Assembly: GCF_021535045.1 (NCBI RefSeq)
Contig: NZ_CP091056.1
Location: 248,001-312,000, forward strand
DNA length: 64,000 nucleotides
From: Ornithinimicrobium sp. INDO-MA30-4
GTDB lineage: Bacteria > Actinomycetota > Actinomycetes > Actinomycetales > Dermatophilaceae
Reading direction: 5' to 3'
Shown: piece after piece, positions 21,082-32,683 of the stretch
Layout: each line of letters begins with the position of its first letter
How positions within the stretch are numbered: the first letter of the stretch is position 1
Position numbers and translations under genes: made by a program
Notes under the pieces: generated by a model
Databases searched by the model: none
The model's input: only the letters and a program-made list of their open reading frames with translations
What the model was told of the DNA's origin: nothing

Positions 21082-23137
21082 TCAGGAATTCGACAAGGCC
21101 CTGAGTAAGTCCAGAGTTGTATAGGGCTTGGCAACAAACTCAGTCGCCCCGGCTGCCAGGGCTTCCTGCGCCAATCCCGCTGTGTTGACCCCACTCGTTG
21201 CTACCAACCGAACGTTCGGGTTGGTGGCCCGCAGGGTGCGGAGCAATGTGGTGCCATTCATGCCAGGCATCTTCATGTCCGTCAGGACGGTCTTGATGTC
21301 CTCATCGTGTTGGTTGAACAACTCAAGGGCTTCATCCCCCCGCTCGCGAGCAGAACCTCGTATTCACACTCGGTCAACATTTGAGCCAGGACGTGACGAA
21401 CGATGGGCTCATCATCAACGACGAGAACGAGGTGCCCGTCCCCGCGAAATTCTGTAGCGCCGAGCAGATCGATCACCTCGCTACCCGCTTTTGCGCTGGC
21501 TGGTAGATAGACCTGAAACTGACTGCCCTGCCCAGGCTCGCTCAGGACATCGATGAAACCACCGTGGCTATGCACGATCGTCTGGGCCGATGACAGTCCG
21601 ATCCCGGTGCCGCTGGGTTTTTGAGTGAAGAATGGGTCAAAGATCCTCGGCAGGACATCTGGTTCAATGCCGACGCCGGAGTCAATTACTTCGATCAAGG
21701 CAAATAGTCCTTGCTTCGCTTTGGGGCCCGGGCCGGGTGAGCTCCGCTGACTAACTCTTCGCGGGCCTTGATGGTGAGTGTGCCGCCGTCAGGCATGGCG
21801 TCTCTAGCGTTGACGCAGAGATTGAGGAGGACCTGATGCAGTTGTGTTGGGTCTCCTCAACGACGCAAACTTCATCAGCGATCTCGGTGCGTATTTCGAT
21901 GCCTGGATCGAAGGTCTCGCTGGCAATTTTTACCGTCTCGAGGATGAGCCGATCGAGCCGCAGCACCAGTTGATTGCCTTGAGTCCCTTTCGCAAAATTC
22001 AGCAGTTGGCTCACCAAGTCAGCAGCCCGCTGAGCACTCGTTGCAATGCCAGCGACTTGGTCAAGCTTGGCGGGGTCGTCGGCCAGATCCTGTTTCAGCA
22101 TGTCGCTGTAGAGCAGGGTGGGGGCGAGCACGTTGTTGAGGTCGTGGGCGATGCCACCGGCCATGGTGCCAATGCTCTCCATGCGTTGGGCGCGGAAGAA
22201 CTGCCGTTCAATCTCCTTCCGTTCAGTGATGTCGGTGATGATGGCCATGATCGCGCTGGGTTCGCCTTGGCTGTCTGCCACCAAAGTCAAGCGGCAATCA
22301 CCAACAGCGTCTTCGCCCCCAAGCGCGAAAACTCCAACTCCCCAGTCCATTCACCTGCTACGAGCGTGTGCTCAAACCCTTCTCTCAGCTTTTGTTGGTC
22401 AGCCGCGAGCACTGCGTCGAGTTTCGCCCCAATCGCCCGATTCCGATCCCAACCGAAGAGACGTTCGCTGCTCTTGTTCCATGTGGTCACGATCCAGCTG
22501 AGGTCAACGACAAAGATCGCGTCATGTGCCTTATCCACCAGCACGGCCTGTTGCTGCAGCTGCTCCACCGCTCGCTTTTGTTGGTCGATGTCGGTGTGGG
22601 TGCCGATCATCCGAGTGGGCTGGCCCCTCTCGTCCCACTCGACCATCCGGCCACGAGTGTGGACCCACTTGTAGGTGCCGGCGCTGGTTAACAGGCGAAT
22701 GTCTGCGGCATAGAAATCCGCATATCCATCCAGGTGAGCCTGCAGGGCCCTGGTCGTATGGTCAACGTCGTCTGGGTGCAAGCGGTCGGTCCACTCGACA
22801 ACGTTCGACGTCCAGTCCTCCGGTTTGTAGCCGAGCATTTTGATGTATTGGTCACTCATGTAACAAAAGCTGTCGACCATATTCCAGTCCCAGACCCCCA
22901 GGTCGCTAGAGATCAGGGCGGCGTACCAGCGTTCGTGGTCCACAGCGATCCCGAACGACTCGCGGTTGCTGGTAGAGGAAGGTGGGGGCGGCGGGATCTC
23001 GACGCTGCGACGATACCGGTCGTGCGGAAAAGCCTCATTGACGCTGAAGTCTCTACCGGACATGCCCAGCCGGTCGAGCAATTCAAAAGCCGGGCTTCGT
23101 TGCGTACGTTTGCCGCGGATCCCTCGAGGTTGTTCAT
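21082..23137 (-). CDS. PAS-PAS hybrid histidine kinase with C-terminal receiver, copy 2 (about four frameshifts)
   Basis: Same domain order and near-identical motifs as copy 1: [51 protein letters not shown]-box [33 protein letters not shown], receiver [18 protein letters not shown] and VAKPYTT. The N-terminus ([18 protein letters not shown]) parallels copy 1. Breaks lie near 23080, 22335, 21850, 21700 and 21325. ATG 23137 follows a GTGAGGT Shine-Dalgarno with almost the same leader as copy 1, so the duplication included the translation start region. The stop lies 72 nt from copy 1. [13 protein letters not shown] hybrid kinases are uncommon in Actinobacteria, so acquisition by transfer is possible. 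Confidence 0.88.
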
Positions 23138-23235
23138 GTCAGAAACCTCACTGTTCGGAGATTCCTGATTGTCCTACTCAGGCGGAACCCTTCATCTTTT
23201 GTGAAGAAAGTTTCACTGTTCCGGTAGGAAACTAT
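23138..23235 (-). promoter_or_regulatory. Leader of the hybrid kinase operon with repeated GAACAGTGA motifs
   Basis: On the minus strand GAACAGTGA occurs twice, at 23213-23221 and 23148-23156; the second precedes the Shine-Dalgarno. The region is AT-richer than its surroundings. A promoter is expected here because the strong asd terminator lies just upstream. The repeats could be an operator; this is an inference. Confidence 0.35.
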
Positions 23236-23268
23236 GAGCCCGGTCTCCCGTGACGGGAGACCGGGCTC
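23236..23268 (-). terminator. Strong hairpin terminator after asd
   Basis: A perfect 15-bp G+C-rich stem (23236-23250 with 23254-23268) closes a 3-nt loop. It lies 16 nt past the asd stop on the minus strand and is followed on that strand by ATAGTTTCC. It separates lysC-asd from the hybrid kinase genes. Confidence 0.8.
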
Positions 23269-23284
23269 ATTTCGTGGTTGTGGG

Positions 23285-25656
<2,372 letters not shown>

Positions 25657-25848
25657 AAGGGTGGGATCCTGTGGGAGAAGGGCAGAGAAAAGAGCCTGCA
25701 ACTCAACCACGGTGTTGACCAGGCTCGCCCAGTCTACGGGGGAATTCCTGACGTAGCGGCAAGTATGCCGTTGAAAGTCGTCAGGCACAGGTTTCGGAGA
25801 CAGGTTGTCGCCGCCCCGGCGTTGTTTTGGACGCGTAGGCTGCCAGGT

Positions 25849-26963
25849 GTGGACCACGAAGACCGGATCGCCCTATTCATTGACTACGAGAACCTGGCCC
25901 TCGGAGCCCGAGACTCACCAGGGGTCAACTTCGATCTCAAGCCGATCAGCGATGCGTTGGCAGAGCGTGGCCGGGTGGTGGTGCGTCGCGCCTACGCGGA
26001 CTGGTCCTATTTTGACGAAGATCGCCGCATGCTGACGCGTTCGCACGTCGAGCTCATTGAGATGCCGCAGCGCATGGGGGCTTCTCGCAAGAATGCTGCT
26101 GACATCAAAATGGCTGTCGATGCCATTGAGTTGGCTTTCGTCCGGGACTACATCTCCACTTTTGTCGTATGCACCGGAGACAGCGACTTCACGCCGCTTG
26201 TGCACAAATTGCGTGAACTCAACAAGCGAGTCATCGGCTTTGGGGTCCGAGACTCGACCTCGGCGATGCTGCCCCCAGCCTGCGATGAGTTCTTGTTTTA
26301 CGACAACCTCGAGGGTGTTGAGCCGATGCCGGTGGAAGCGCCAAACAGGGGCCGAAACAGCAAGCGCGGGCGATCGCAGGCACCCAAGTCTGCAGCATCG
26401 ACTCAGGGCGCACCCCAAGTCCGCGCCAGCATCCGAGCCGGAGTCGGAGCCTCGTGACGTCCCGAATGAAACTGAAGTCACCGAGCCCGAGGCAACCAAG
26501 GTCGACGTAGCCGTATTCGTGGTGCAAACGGTCTCGGGCCTGCAGCAATCGACCGGGGAGCGGTCACCGCTTCCGTCCTGAAGCGCACACTGCTGCGCAA
26601 GGACCCTACGTTTAGCGAGTCTGACCACGGCTTCCGCGCGTTTGGCGACCTACTTGAGCACCTTTCCAACCGCGGCGTGATCGAATTGGCGACCGGCCCG
26701 GCCAAGGAGACCCAGAAATCCTGCTGCCCGAGGCTGGCGGTGATTCGGATGCATTTGCCCTGCTCGGGGATGTGGTTGCTGAGTTGGGGGACACCGGTAT
26801 GTCAGGTCTAAAGAATCGGCTGCAACGCCGCCAGCCCGGGTTCAGCGAAAAGAAGTTGGGCTACGGCTCCTTTCTGCAGTTCTGCAAGGCCGCGCAAGAG
26901 CAAGGCCGCGTGGACGTTGAGTGGAGCGAGACGAATGACGAATACCGTCTGACTCCGTTGTGA
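25849..26963 (+). CDS. NYN-domain putative RNase with tandem OST-HTH domains (two or three frameshifts)
   Basis: The N-terminal NYN (PIN-like) domain carries the acidic residues of this nuclease fold: [26 protein letters not shown], and [13 protein letters not shown]. After a charged linker, and breaks near 26410, 26550 and 26715, come two copies of a ~70-residue OST-HTH/LOTUS-like unit. The first is around [20 protein letters not shown]; the second is around [21 protein letters not shown], with [20 protein letters not shown] plus OST-HTH is a known RNA-processing architecture (as in MARF1/limkain). The RNA target in bacteria is unknown. GTG 25849 is used as start. It diverges from lysC and ends at the tandem repeats before recA. 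Confidence 0.82.
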
Positions 26964-27027
26964 CTGCGCGTGTGACGGCGGTGTGATTTCGCGTGTGACC
27001 GCGGTCTGACTGCGCGTGGGGCTCCGC
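26959..27027. repeat. Three imperfect 23-bp tandem repeats downstream of the NYN gene
   Basis: Units at 26959-26981, 26982-27004 and 27005-27027 share the pattern T-x-TGA-x3-CGCGTG. The first overlaps the NYN stop codon and the array lies 54 nt before the recA SOS box. The units could be a protein-binding array or a slippage product. Confidence 0.6.
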
Positions 27028-27080
27028 ATAAATGCGCTGCCTAACGACACAAACAGACGCGCCGCGCGTGGCGAGTAGGT

Positions 27081-27096
27081 TCGTACACACTTTCGA
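27081..27096 (+). promoter_or_regulatory. LexA/SOS box candidate upstream of recA
   Basis: TCGTACACACTTTCGA matches the actinobacterial SOS box of the M. tuberculosis type (TCGAACACATGTTCGA) at 13 of 16 positions and keeps both outer TCG/CGA ends. It lies ~170 nt upstream of the recA start, in the only sizeable gap before recA. Confidence 0.6.
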
Positions 27097-27266
27097 TCTA
27101 GTGTTGTCCCCAGGCCGCAACTGACGTCTCTGCTATCCACATCTTGAGTGGTTTTCATGGGTATGTCAGACCTGCGTTCTAGCGTCTGACGTGTCCGGAG
27201 CGAGCAAGATCGCCTTCGGTTCCGTTGAAGGTAGACGCGCTCATCCACGAGGCGAAGGAGCAGCAC

Positions 27267-28373
27267 ATGGCAGCAGCAAGCAGGACCAAGTCCCCGGGCA
27301 AGCCCGCAGCAGGATTGGGGGCCGGCAACGACAAGTTCAAGGCCCTCGACACGGTGATGGCCCAGATCGAGAAGTCCTACGGCAAGGGCTCCGTCATGCG
27401 CTTGGGCGATGACACTCGTCCGCCGATCGCCGTTATCCCCACCGGGTCCATCGCGTTGGATATTGCGCTCGGGATTGGCGGGCTTCCTCGTGGTCGAGTT
27501 GTTGAGGTCTACGGCCCAGAGAGCAGCGGTAAGACCACGGTCGCCCTGCACGCAGTGGCCAATGCGCAAAAGGCTGGCGGGATCGCTGCCTTCATCGACG
27601 CCGAGCACGCGCTTGACCCGGAGTACGCCAAGAAGTTGGGCGTCGACACTGACGCCTTGCTGGTGAGCCAGCCCGACACGGGTGAGCAGGCCCTCGAGAT
27701 CGCCGACATGCTGATCCGCTCCGGAGCGCTCGACATCATCGTGATCGACTCAGTCGCGGCCCTGGTGCCGCGGGCAGAGATTGAAGGCGAGATGGGCGAC
27801 AGCCACGTGGGTCTGCAAGCACGACTCATGTCACAGGCGCTGCGCAAGATCACGGGTGCCATGAACAGCACCGGCACCACAGCCATCTTCATCAACCAGC
27901 TCCGCGAAAAAATCGGTGTGATGTTTGGGTCCCCGGAGACCACCACTGGTGAGGCTTTGAAGTTCTACGCCTCGGTTCGCATCGACGTGCGTCGTATCGA
28001 GACGCTGAAGGATGGCACTGACGCAGTCGGCAACCGGACGCGCGCCAAGATCGTTAAAAACAAGGTGTCGCCGCCGTTCAAGCAGGCAGAGTTCGACATC
28101 TTGTATGGCCACGGGATTTCGCGCGAGGGTGGCTTGATCGACATGGGCGTGGAGCAAGGGTTCGTCCGCAAGGCCGGCGCTTGGTACACCTATGAGGGCG
28201 ACCAGTTGGGTCAAGGCAAAGAAAATGCTCGCGCCTTCCTCATCGACAACCCTGATACTGCTGATGAGATTGAGCGCCGTATCAAGGAAAAGCTAGGCAT
28301 CGGTCCACGTAGCGCCGAGGACGTCCCAGAGGGCGTGGATCCGGTCACTGGTGAGGTTGCAGTCAGCTTCTGA
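27267..28373 (+). CDS. recA: Recombinase RecA
   Basis: DNA strand-exchange protein and SOS coprotease. The frame is intact at 368 aa. It has the MAW-type block [11 protein letters not shown], Walker [16 protein letters not shown] near residue 75, Walker [23 protein letters not shown], the L2 loop with [23 protein letters not shown], and the C-terminal acidic tail. ATG 27267 is chosen because GAAGGAG lies upstream and MAAASRT is a usual start; an in-frame codon at 27225 would add 14 residues. No intein is present. recX follows after only a few nt. Confidence 0.98.
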   Translation: MAAASRTKSPGKPAAGLGAGNDKFKALDTVMAQIEKSYGKGSVMRLGDDTRPPIAVIPTGSIALDIALGIGGLPRGRVVEVYGPESSGKTTVALHAVANAQKAGGIAAFIDAEHALDPEYAKKLGVDTDALLVSQPDTGEQALEIADMLIRSGALDIIVIDSVAALVPRAEIEGEMGDSHVGLQARLMSQALRKITGAMNSTGTTAIFINQLREKIGVMFGSPETTTGEALKFYASVRIDVRRIETLKDGTDAVGNRTRAKIVKNKVSPPFKQAEFDILYGHGISREGGLIDMGVEQGFVRKAGAWYTYEGDQLGQGKENARAFLIDNPDTADEIERRIKEKLGIGPRSAEDVPEGVDPVTGEVAVSF

Positions 28374-28378
28374 GGTTG

Positions 28379-29038
28379 GTGAAGAGCGTGTCGAATCCAA
28401 ACCCAGACAGGCTTGAGGCTGCTCGGCAGGCTCTGGCGCAAGCAGAGCAAGTCGCTCGCGCCGATCAACCCAGACCGGAGAGTCACGAGCCCAGCTCATC
28501 CGGATCGTCGGACCGCCGTGCAGGCCGAGGGCGACAGGGCAATGCGTCCGAGGGATTGTCGCCAGGGCAACAAGCCCGCCAAATTGTGTTGCGCCAGTTG
28601 GCGGTGGGGCCACGCACCCGCCACCAACTGGCCACCAAGTTGGCGGACAAAGACATCCCCAACGATGCCGCAAAGAGTGTGCTCGATCGCATGACCGAGG
28701 TTGGCCTGATCGATGATGAAGCCTTCGCTCACATGTTTGTGCGCTCTCAGGTTGATAGCCGCGGACTCGCTCCCATGGCTCTGCGGCACGAATTGCGCAA
28801 GAAGGGCGTCAGTGATGACTTGATCTCCCTTGCGGTGGGCGAGGTGGAGCCAGACGACCAGCGCGCCACAGCCCAAGCATTAGTGGACAAAAAGCTGCGC
28901 ACGATGCACGGGCTGGAAAGGGTTGTGCAAACACGCCGCTTGGCTGGTCTCTTGGCGCGCAAGGGCTATCCTGCGGGTCTTTCCTATGAAGTAATCCGCG
29001 AGGCAATTGATGCTTTGCCTCCTGGGGCGTCCCTCTGA
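28379..29038 (+). CDS. recX: Regulatory protein RecX
   Basis: Inhibitor of RecA filament growth, ~219 aa, intact. A low-complexity polar N-terminus of ~60 residues precedes three RecX three-helix repeats: [41 protein letters not shown] with [10 protein letters not shown], and the [25 protein letters not shown] end. GTG 28379 is proposed; GTG 28388 is also possible. The gene is separated from recA by 5 nt and is almost certainly co-transcribed with it. Confidence 0.93.
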   Translation: MKSVSNPNPDRLEAARQALAQAEQVARADQPRPESHEPSSSGSSDRRAGRGRQGNASEGLSPGQQARQIVLRQLAVGPRTRHQLATKLADKDIPNDAAKSVLDRMTEVGLIDDEAFAHMFVRSQVDSRGLAPMALRHELRKKGVSDDLISLAVGEVEPDDQRATAQALVDKKLRTMHGLERVVQTRRLAGLLARKGYPAGLSYEVIREAIDALPPGASL

Positions 29039-29090
29039 TTGGCGGCATGGCTCAGAAGGCCTCATCTGTGCGTCTATCCTGGAAGGCGAT

Positions 29091-30646
29091 ATGAGCACCG
29101 CCACCAATACTGAGCCCCAGGCCGAGAGCCCCACCGCCCGCAACAAGACTTATGACGTGCGGACTCACGGCTGCCAGATGAATGTCCACGACTCAGAGCG
29201 CCTTTCCGGGCTGCTTGAGACGGCAGGCTATGTCGATGTCGGGAGTGTGCCATCGGCTGAGCGTCCCGAGACAGCAGACGTCGTGGTGTTCAACACCTGC
29301 GCTGTCCGTGAAAACGCCGGTAACAAGTTGTACGGCAACTTGGGACAGTTGGCCCCGGCCAAGGCGGCAAACCCTGACATGCAGATTGCCGTGGGTGGCT
29401 GTTTAGCGCAGAAGGACCGGGCGACCATTGTCGAAAAGGCGCCCTGGGTTGATGTTGTTTTCGGCACCCACAACATTGGCTCGCTGCCAGCGTTGTTGGA
29501 TCGCGCTCGGCACAACAAAGAGGCCGAAGTCGAGATCCTTGAGGCGCTCGATACCTTCCCTCCACGTTGCCTACTCGACGCGACTCCGCCTACAGCGCCT
29601 GGGTGTCAATCAGTGTCGGCTGCAACAACACCTGCACGTTCTGCATCGTGCCAGCTCTGCGAGGTAAAGAGCGCGATCGCAGGCCGGGCGAGATCTTGGC
29701 TGAGATCGAAGCCCTCGTTGCTGATGGCGTGGTCGAGATCACGCTGCTGGGTCAGAACGTCAACACCTACGGCGTTGAGTTCGGTGACCGTTTGGCCTTG
29801 GCAAGTTGCTGCGTGCCTGCGGGGAGATCAAGGGTCTAGAGCGTGTTCGGTTCACCAGCCCACACCCGGCCGCGTTCACCAGCGACGTTATTGATGCGAT
29901 GGCTGAGACGCCCAACGTCATGCCCACCTTGCATATGCCTTTGCAATCCGGCTCTGACAAGGTGCTCGAAGACATGCGGCGCTCTTACCGAAGCGCCAAG
30001 TTCTTGCGGATCATCGAAGAGGTTCGCGAAGCGATCCCGCACGCCGCGTTGACCACCGACATCATTGTTGGATTCCCGGGGAGACCGAAGAGGACTTCCA
30101 GAGGACCATGGATGTCGTCCGGGCCAGCAAGTTCGCCAGTGCCTACACTTTCCAATACTCCATCCGTCCTGGCACTCCCGCCGCTGAGATGCCTGATCAG
30201 TTGCCCAAGGAGATCGTCCAAGAGCGATTTGTGCGACTCGTAGCCTTGCAAAGGAAATCTCTCATGAGGAGAATCAGGCGCTCATGGGCCAAGAAGTCGA
30301 GGTCTTGGTGGCTCCGGTGGAAGGCCGCAAAGACGCCGCGAGTGGGCGGATGTCGGGTCGCTCGCAAGATAACCGTTTGATTCACTTCAGCATCCCCGAA
30401 GATGCAGAGCGACCACGCCCTGGTGACATGGTTTCAGTGCAGATAACCCATGCTGCGCCGCACCACCTCGTCGCTGATTCTGGGGTTGAGGGTGGACTGT
30501 TTAGCGTCCGCCGCACGCGTGGTGGCGACGCCTGGGCTGCCTTGCAGGACCAGCCCGATGCGGGACGACCCGCGGTCAGCTTGGGCATTCCCACCATCGG
30601 TAAGCCCGCCACGCCGACCAACGTCGCCCCAGCCTGCGGCATTTAA
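29091..30646 (+). CDS. miaB: tRNA-2-methylthio-N6-dimethylallyladenosine synthase MiaB (four frameshifts)
   Basis: Radical-SAM methylthiotransferase acting on A37 of tRNAs. MTTase-domain cysteines are seen in [31 protein letters not shown] and VGGCLAQKD. The SAM motif is [21 protein letters not shown], followed by [28 protein letters not shown] and DIIVGFPG. The C-terminal TRAM domain includes [16 protein letters not shown] and [16 protein letters not shown]. Breaks lie near 29572, 29800, 30080 and 30258. ATG 29091 follows GGAAGG. recA-recX-miaB is a conserved actinobacterial order. Its common next neighbours, miaA and dapF, are not found downstream. Confidence 0.94.
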
Positions 30647-30666
30647 GCTAGCGCGCGCATACTGGC

Positions 30667-31407
30667 GTGATGACGACCTTCTCGCGCCGCCGTGTCCTCG
30701 AAATCGGAGCAGGCACGAGCCTGTTCGCGCTGCTTGCTGCTTGCTCTAGCGATGAACAAGTTAGCGAGGGGGCCCAGGCAACGGCCGACTCGGATGCTGC
30801 GGCAACCACGTCTGAGGCGGCCGAAGCGAGTTGGGAACGCATCAATCTCGGTTTCGTCTCGGCATACCTGTTAGTTCGCGGCGGTGAAGCGACTCTGCTC
30901 GATACCGGGAATCAAGGCGACGAAGGCGATATTGAGGCGATGCTGACCTCAGCAGGTTTGGGGTGGGGCGGCCTCAGCACCGTCATCTTGACGCATTCAC
31001 ACGGTGACCACGTGGGGTCAGCGGCGGCCATCGCGCAAGCCGCCCCCGAGGCAGCCTTTTATGCCGGTAAGCCCGATCTGGCTGCCATCGACATCGGTCG
31101 TGAGGTGATCGGGGTGGATGACCAACAAAAGGTGGCCAACCTGACGATTATCGCGACGCCTGGCCACACCCCGGGACATATTGCGGCGCTGGACACTGAG
31201 CGAAGCGTATTGCTCGCGGGTGACGCCCTGATCAGCGACGATGGCGCCCTGGCCTTGCCCAACCCGGACTTCACGCCTGACTATGACGAAGCGCTGAAAT
31301 CTGTCGAAGCGATGGCGCAGCTGACCTTCGCTAGCGCCTACGTGGGCCACGGAGACCCAGTCCTGACGGGCGCAGACGCACAAGTGCGGGGACTAGCAAA
31401 CTCCTAG
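30667..31407 (+). CDS. Metallo-beta-lactamase-fold hydrolase, exported lipoprotein
   Basis: The ~246-aa product begins with a twin-arginine signal (SRRRVLEIGAGTSLFALL) ending in a lipobox LAAC, so it is predicted to be a Tat-exported lipoprotein. The mature part starts with an Ala/Thr/Ser/Glu linker. The hydrolase core has LLDTGNQGDEGD, zinc motif TH-S-HGDHVGSA, ATPGHTPGHIAAL, LLAGDALI and a C-terminal VGHGDP. The complete HxHxDH set means an active hydrolase, with substrate unknown (glyoxalase II-like or lactonase-like are options). The frame is intact. GTG 30667 or ATG 30670 starts it, 20 nt after miaB. Confidence 0.82.
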   Translation: MMTTFSRRRVLEIGAGTSLFALLAACSSDEQVSEGAQATADSDAAATTSEAAEASWERINLGFVSAYLLVRGGEATLLDTGNQGDEGDIEAMLTSAGLGWGGLSTVILTHSHGDHVGSAAAIAQAAPEAAFYAGKPDLAAIDIGREVIGVDDQQKVANLTIIATPGHTPGHIAALDTERSVLLAGDALISDDGALALPNPDFTPDYDEALKSVEAMAQLTFASAYVGHGDPVLTGADAQVRGLANS

Positions 31408-31433
31408 CCCTCGTACCCTGGCGATCCTGAAGA

Positions 31434-32221
31434 TTATTTCTTCGGAGGACGAGGAAAAAGTAGGCAGTGCGTTTCATGTACTCGCGATAGCCGGGTCGTT
31501 CTTTCATTGACTTTTCCAAGGTTTTTGCGCCGGAACCATTTCGCAACAGGAATGTCATGATGGCCGGGCCCACCAGGGTCCACCACAAGGCCCAACTGCC
31601 CGATAGTGCGATCAGGAAGAAACCCCACCATAGGCAGGCGTCACCGAAGTAGTTGGGGTGACGGGTCCAGGCCCACAGTCCCTCATCCATCACCTTGCTC
31701 TTGTTGGCGTCCTTCTTCTTCATGTAGGCCTTCAGCTGAGCATCACCAACGACCTCAAAGGTCAAGCCAATGGCATAGGCAATGATGCCAAGCACTAAGA
31801 GCACCCACCCGAATCCAGTGGTTGCGCCAGCGGCAGCCGAGCCCTGCAGCGGAAGCGAGACGCCGAACTGCAACAACCCCTGAAAGCCGAAGACGCGCAA
31901 GGCCGCGGCCTTGGGGTCCATATCGCCATAAAGCTCGGCGTAGCGCGGGTCTTCACCTTTGTCCCGCGAGCGCACATAGATGTGCCACGAGAGGCGCAGG
32001 CCCCACAACGCGACGAGGACGAAAAGAAGCAACCTGCGCTGGCCATCGCCAGAGCCGAAGAGCAAAGACATCAAGCCAACGACGACAAAGCCAGCCCCCC
32101 AAACCGAGTCGGCCACGGAGAGTTTTCCCGCACGTTGCGACCAGACCCATGTGAGGAATTGCAAGAAAATAAGGCCTAGCGCGCTCATCAGCGCGACCAA
32201 GGCGAAGTTTGACCAATCCAT
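31434..32221 (-). CDS. DUF1295 (steroid 5-alpha-reductase-like) membrane protein (one frameshift)
   Basis: Multi-pass protein (~262 aa) starting MDWSNFALVALMSALG with about six hydrophobic segments. The DUF1295 signature is clear: VADSVWGAGFV, LRLSWHIYVRSRDKGEDPRY, EGLWAWTRHPNYFGDACLWWG, and the C-terminal RPGYREYMKRTAYFF. One missing C near 31456 would restore the usual ending PRPPKK before TAA at 31434; without it the frame would run on into the neighbour. The family is an NADPH-dependent reductase fold with unclear bacterial substrates. It is convergent with the MBL gene. Confidence 0.85.
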
Positions 32222-32301
32222 CGAGACTCCTGAGGTGTAGGTAGGTGCTGGCATCAGCGTAGTGATAGCGACGTGGCCCGCTGCGACTACCCTCGGATTC
32301 C

Positions 32302-32683
32302 ATGACTAGCCCTGTCCAGCCAACGCCGCTTAACCTCCAGGCCGGTCGCATCGCCGCCACTCTCGTCGGTGTCGAGACGATCGCCCTGACTGGCTTTGCG
32401 CTCTTTATGCCTGGGAGCTGCTGACCGGGCAGGGGAGCGACCCCATCATTGTGTTGATGTCGATCGTGCTGTTTGTCGTCTTCATCGTGGGGTTTGGCTA
32501 CGTCGCCTACGGACTTTGGCATCGCAACCCCGGGCTCAAGCTCCCGCTATCGCAGCGAATGGCCTGCTCGTCCCCCTTGGCATCGCGATGTTCCAATTCG
32601 CTCCGGCCTTGGTGGCTGGTGGCGTCCTCGTGGCTGGCCTTACTGTCGTGGTTTCAACCCTGGCCATGGGTTCACTGGACTAA
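32302..32683 (+). CDS. Small integral membrane protein (two to three frameshifts)
   Basis: ATG 32302 opens MTSPVQPTPLNLQAGRIAATL. After a break near 32405 the frame continues through WELLTGQGSDPIIVLMSIV and a hydrophobic run. After another near 32540 it ends FQFAPALVAGGVLVAGLTVV and TLAMGSLD. The reconstructed ~127-aa protein has four likely membrane segments. No family recognised beyond similarity in layout to actinobacterial four-helix membrane proteins. It overlaps the convergent end of the FHA/SpoIIIE gene by 4 nt. Confidence 0.5.

Noticed and set aside
25657..25848. Lysine riboswitch before lysC
   Set aside because: The 190-nt leader shows no conserved L-box core or terminator pair that I can recognise.
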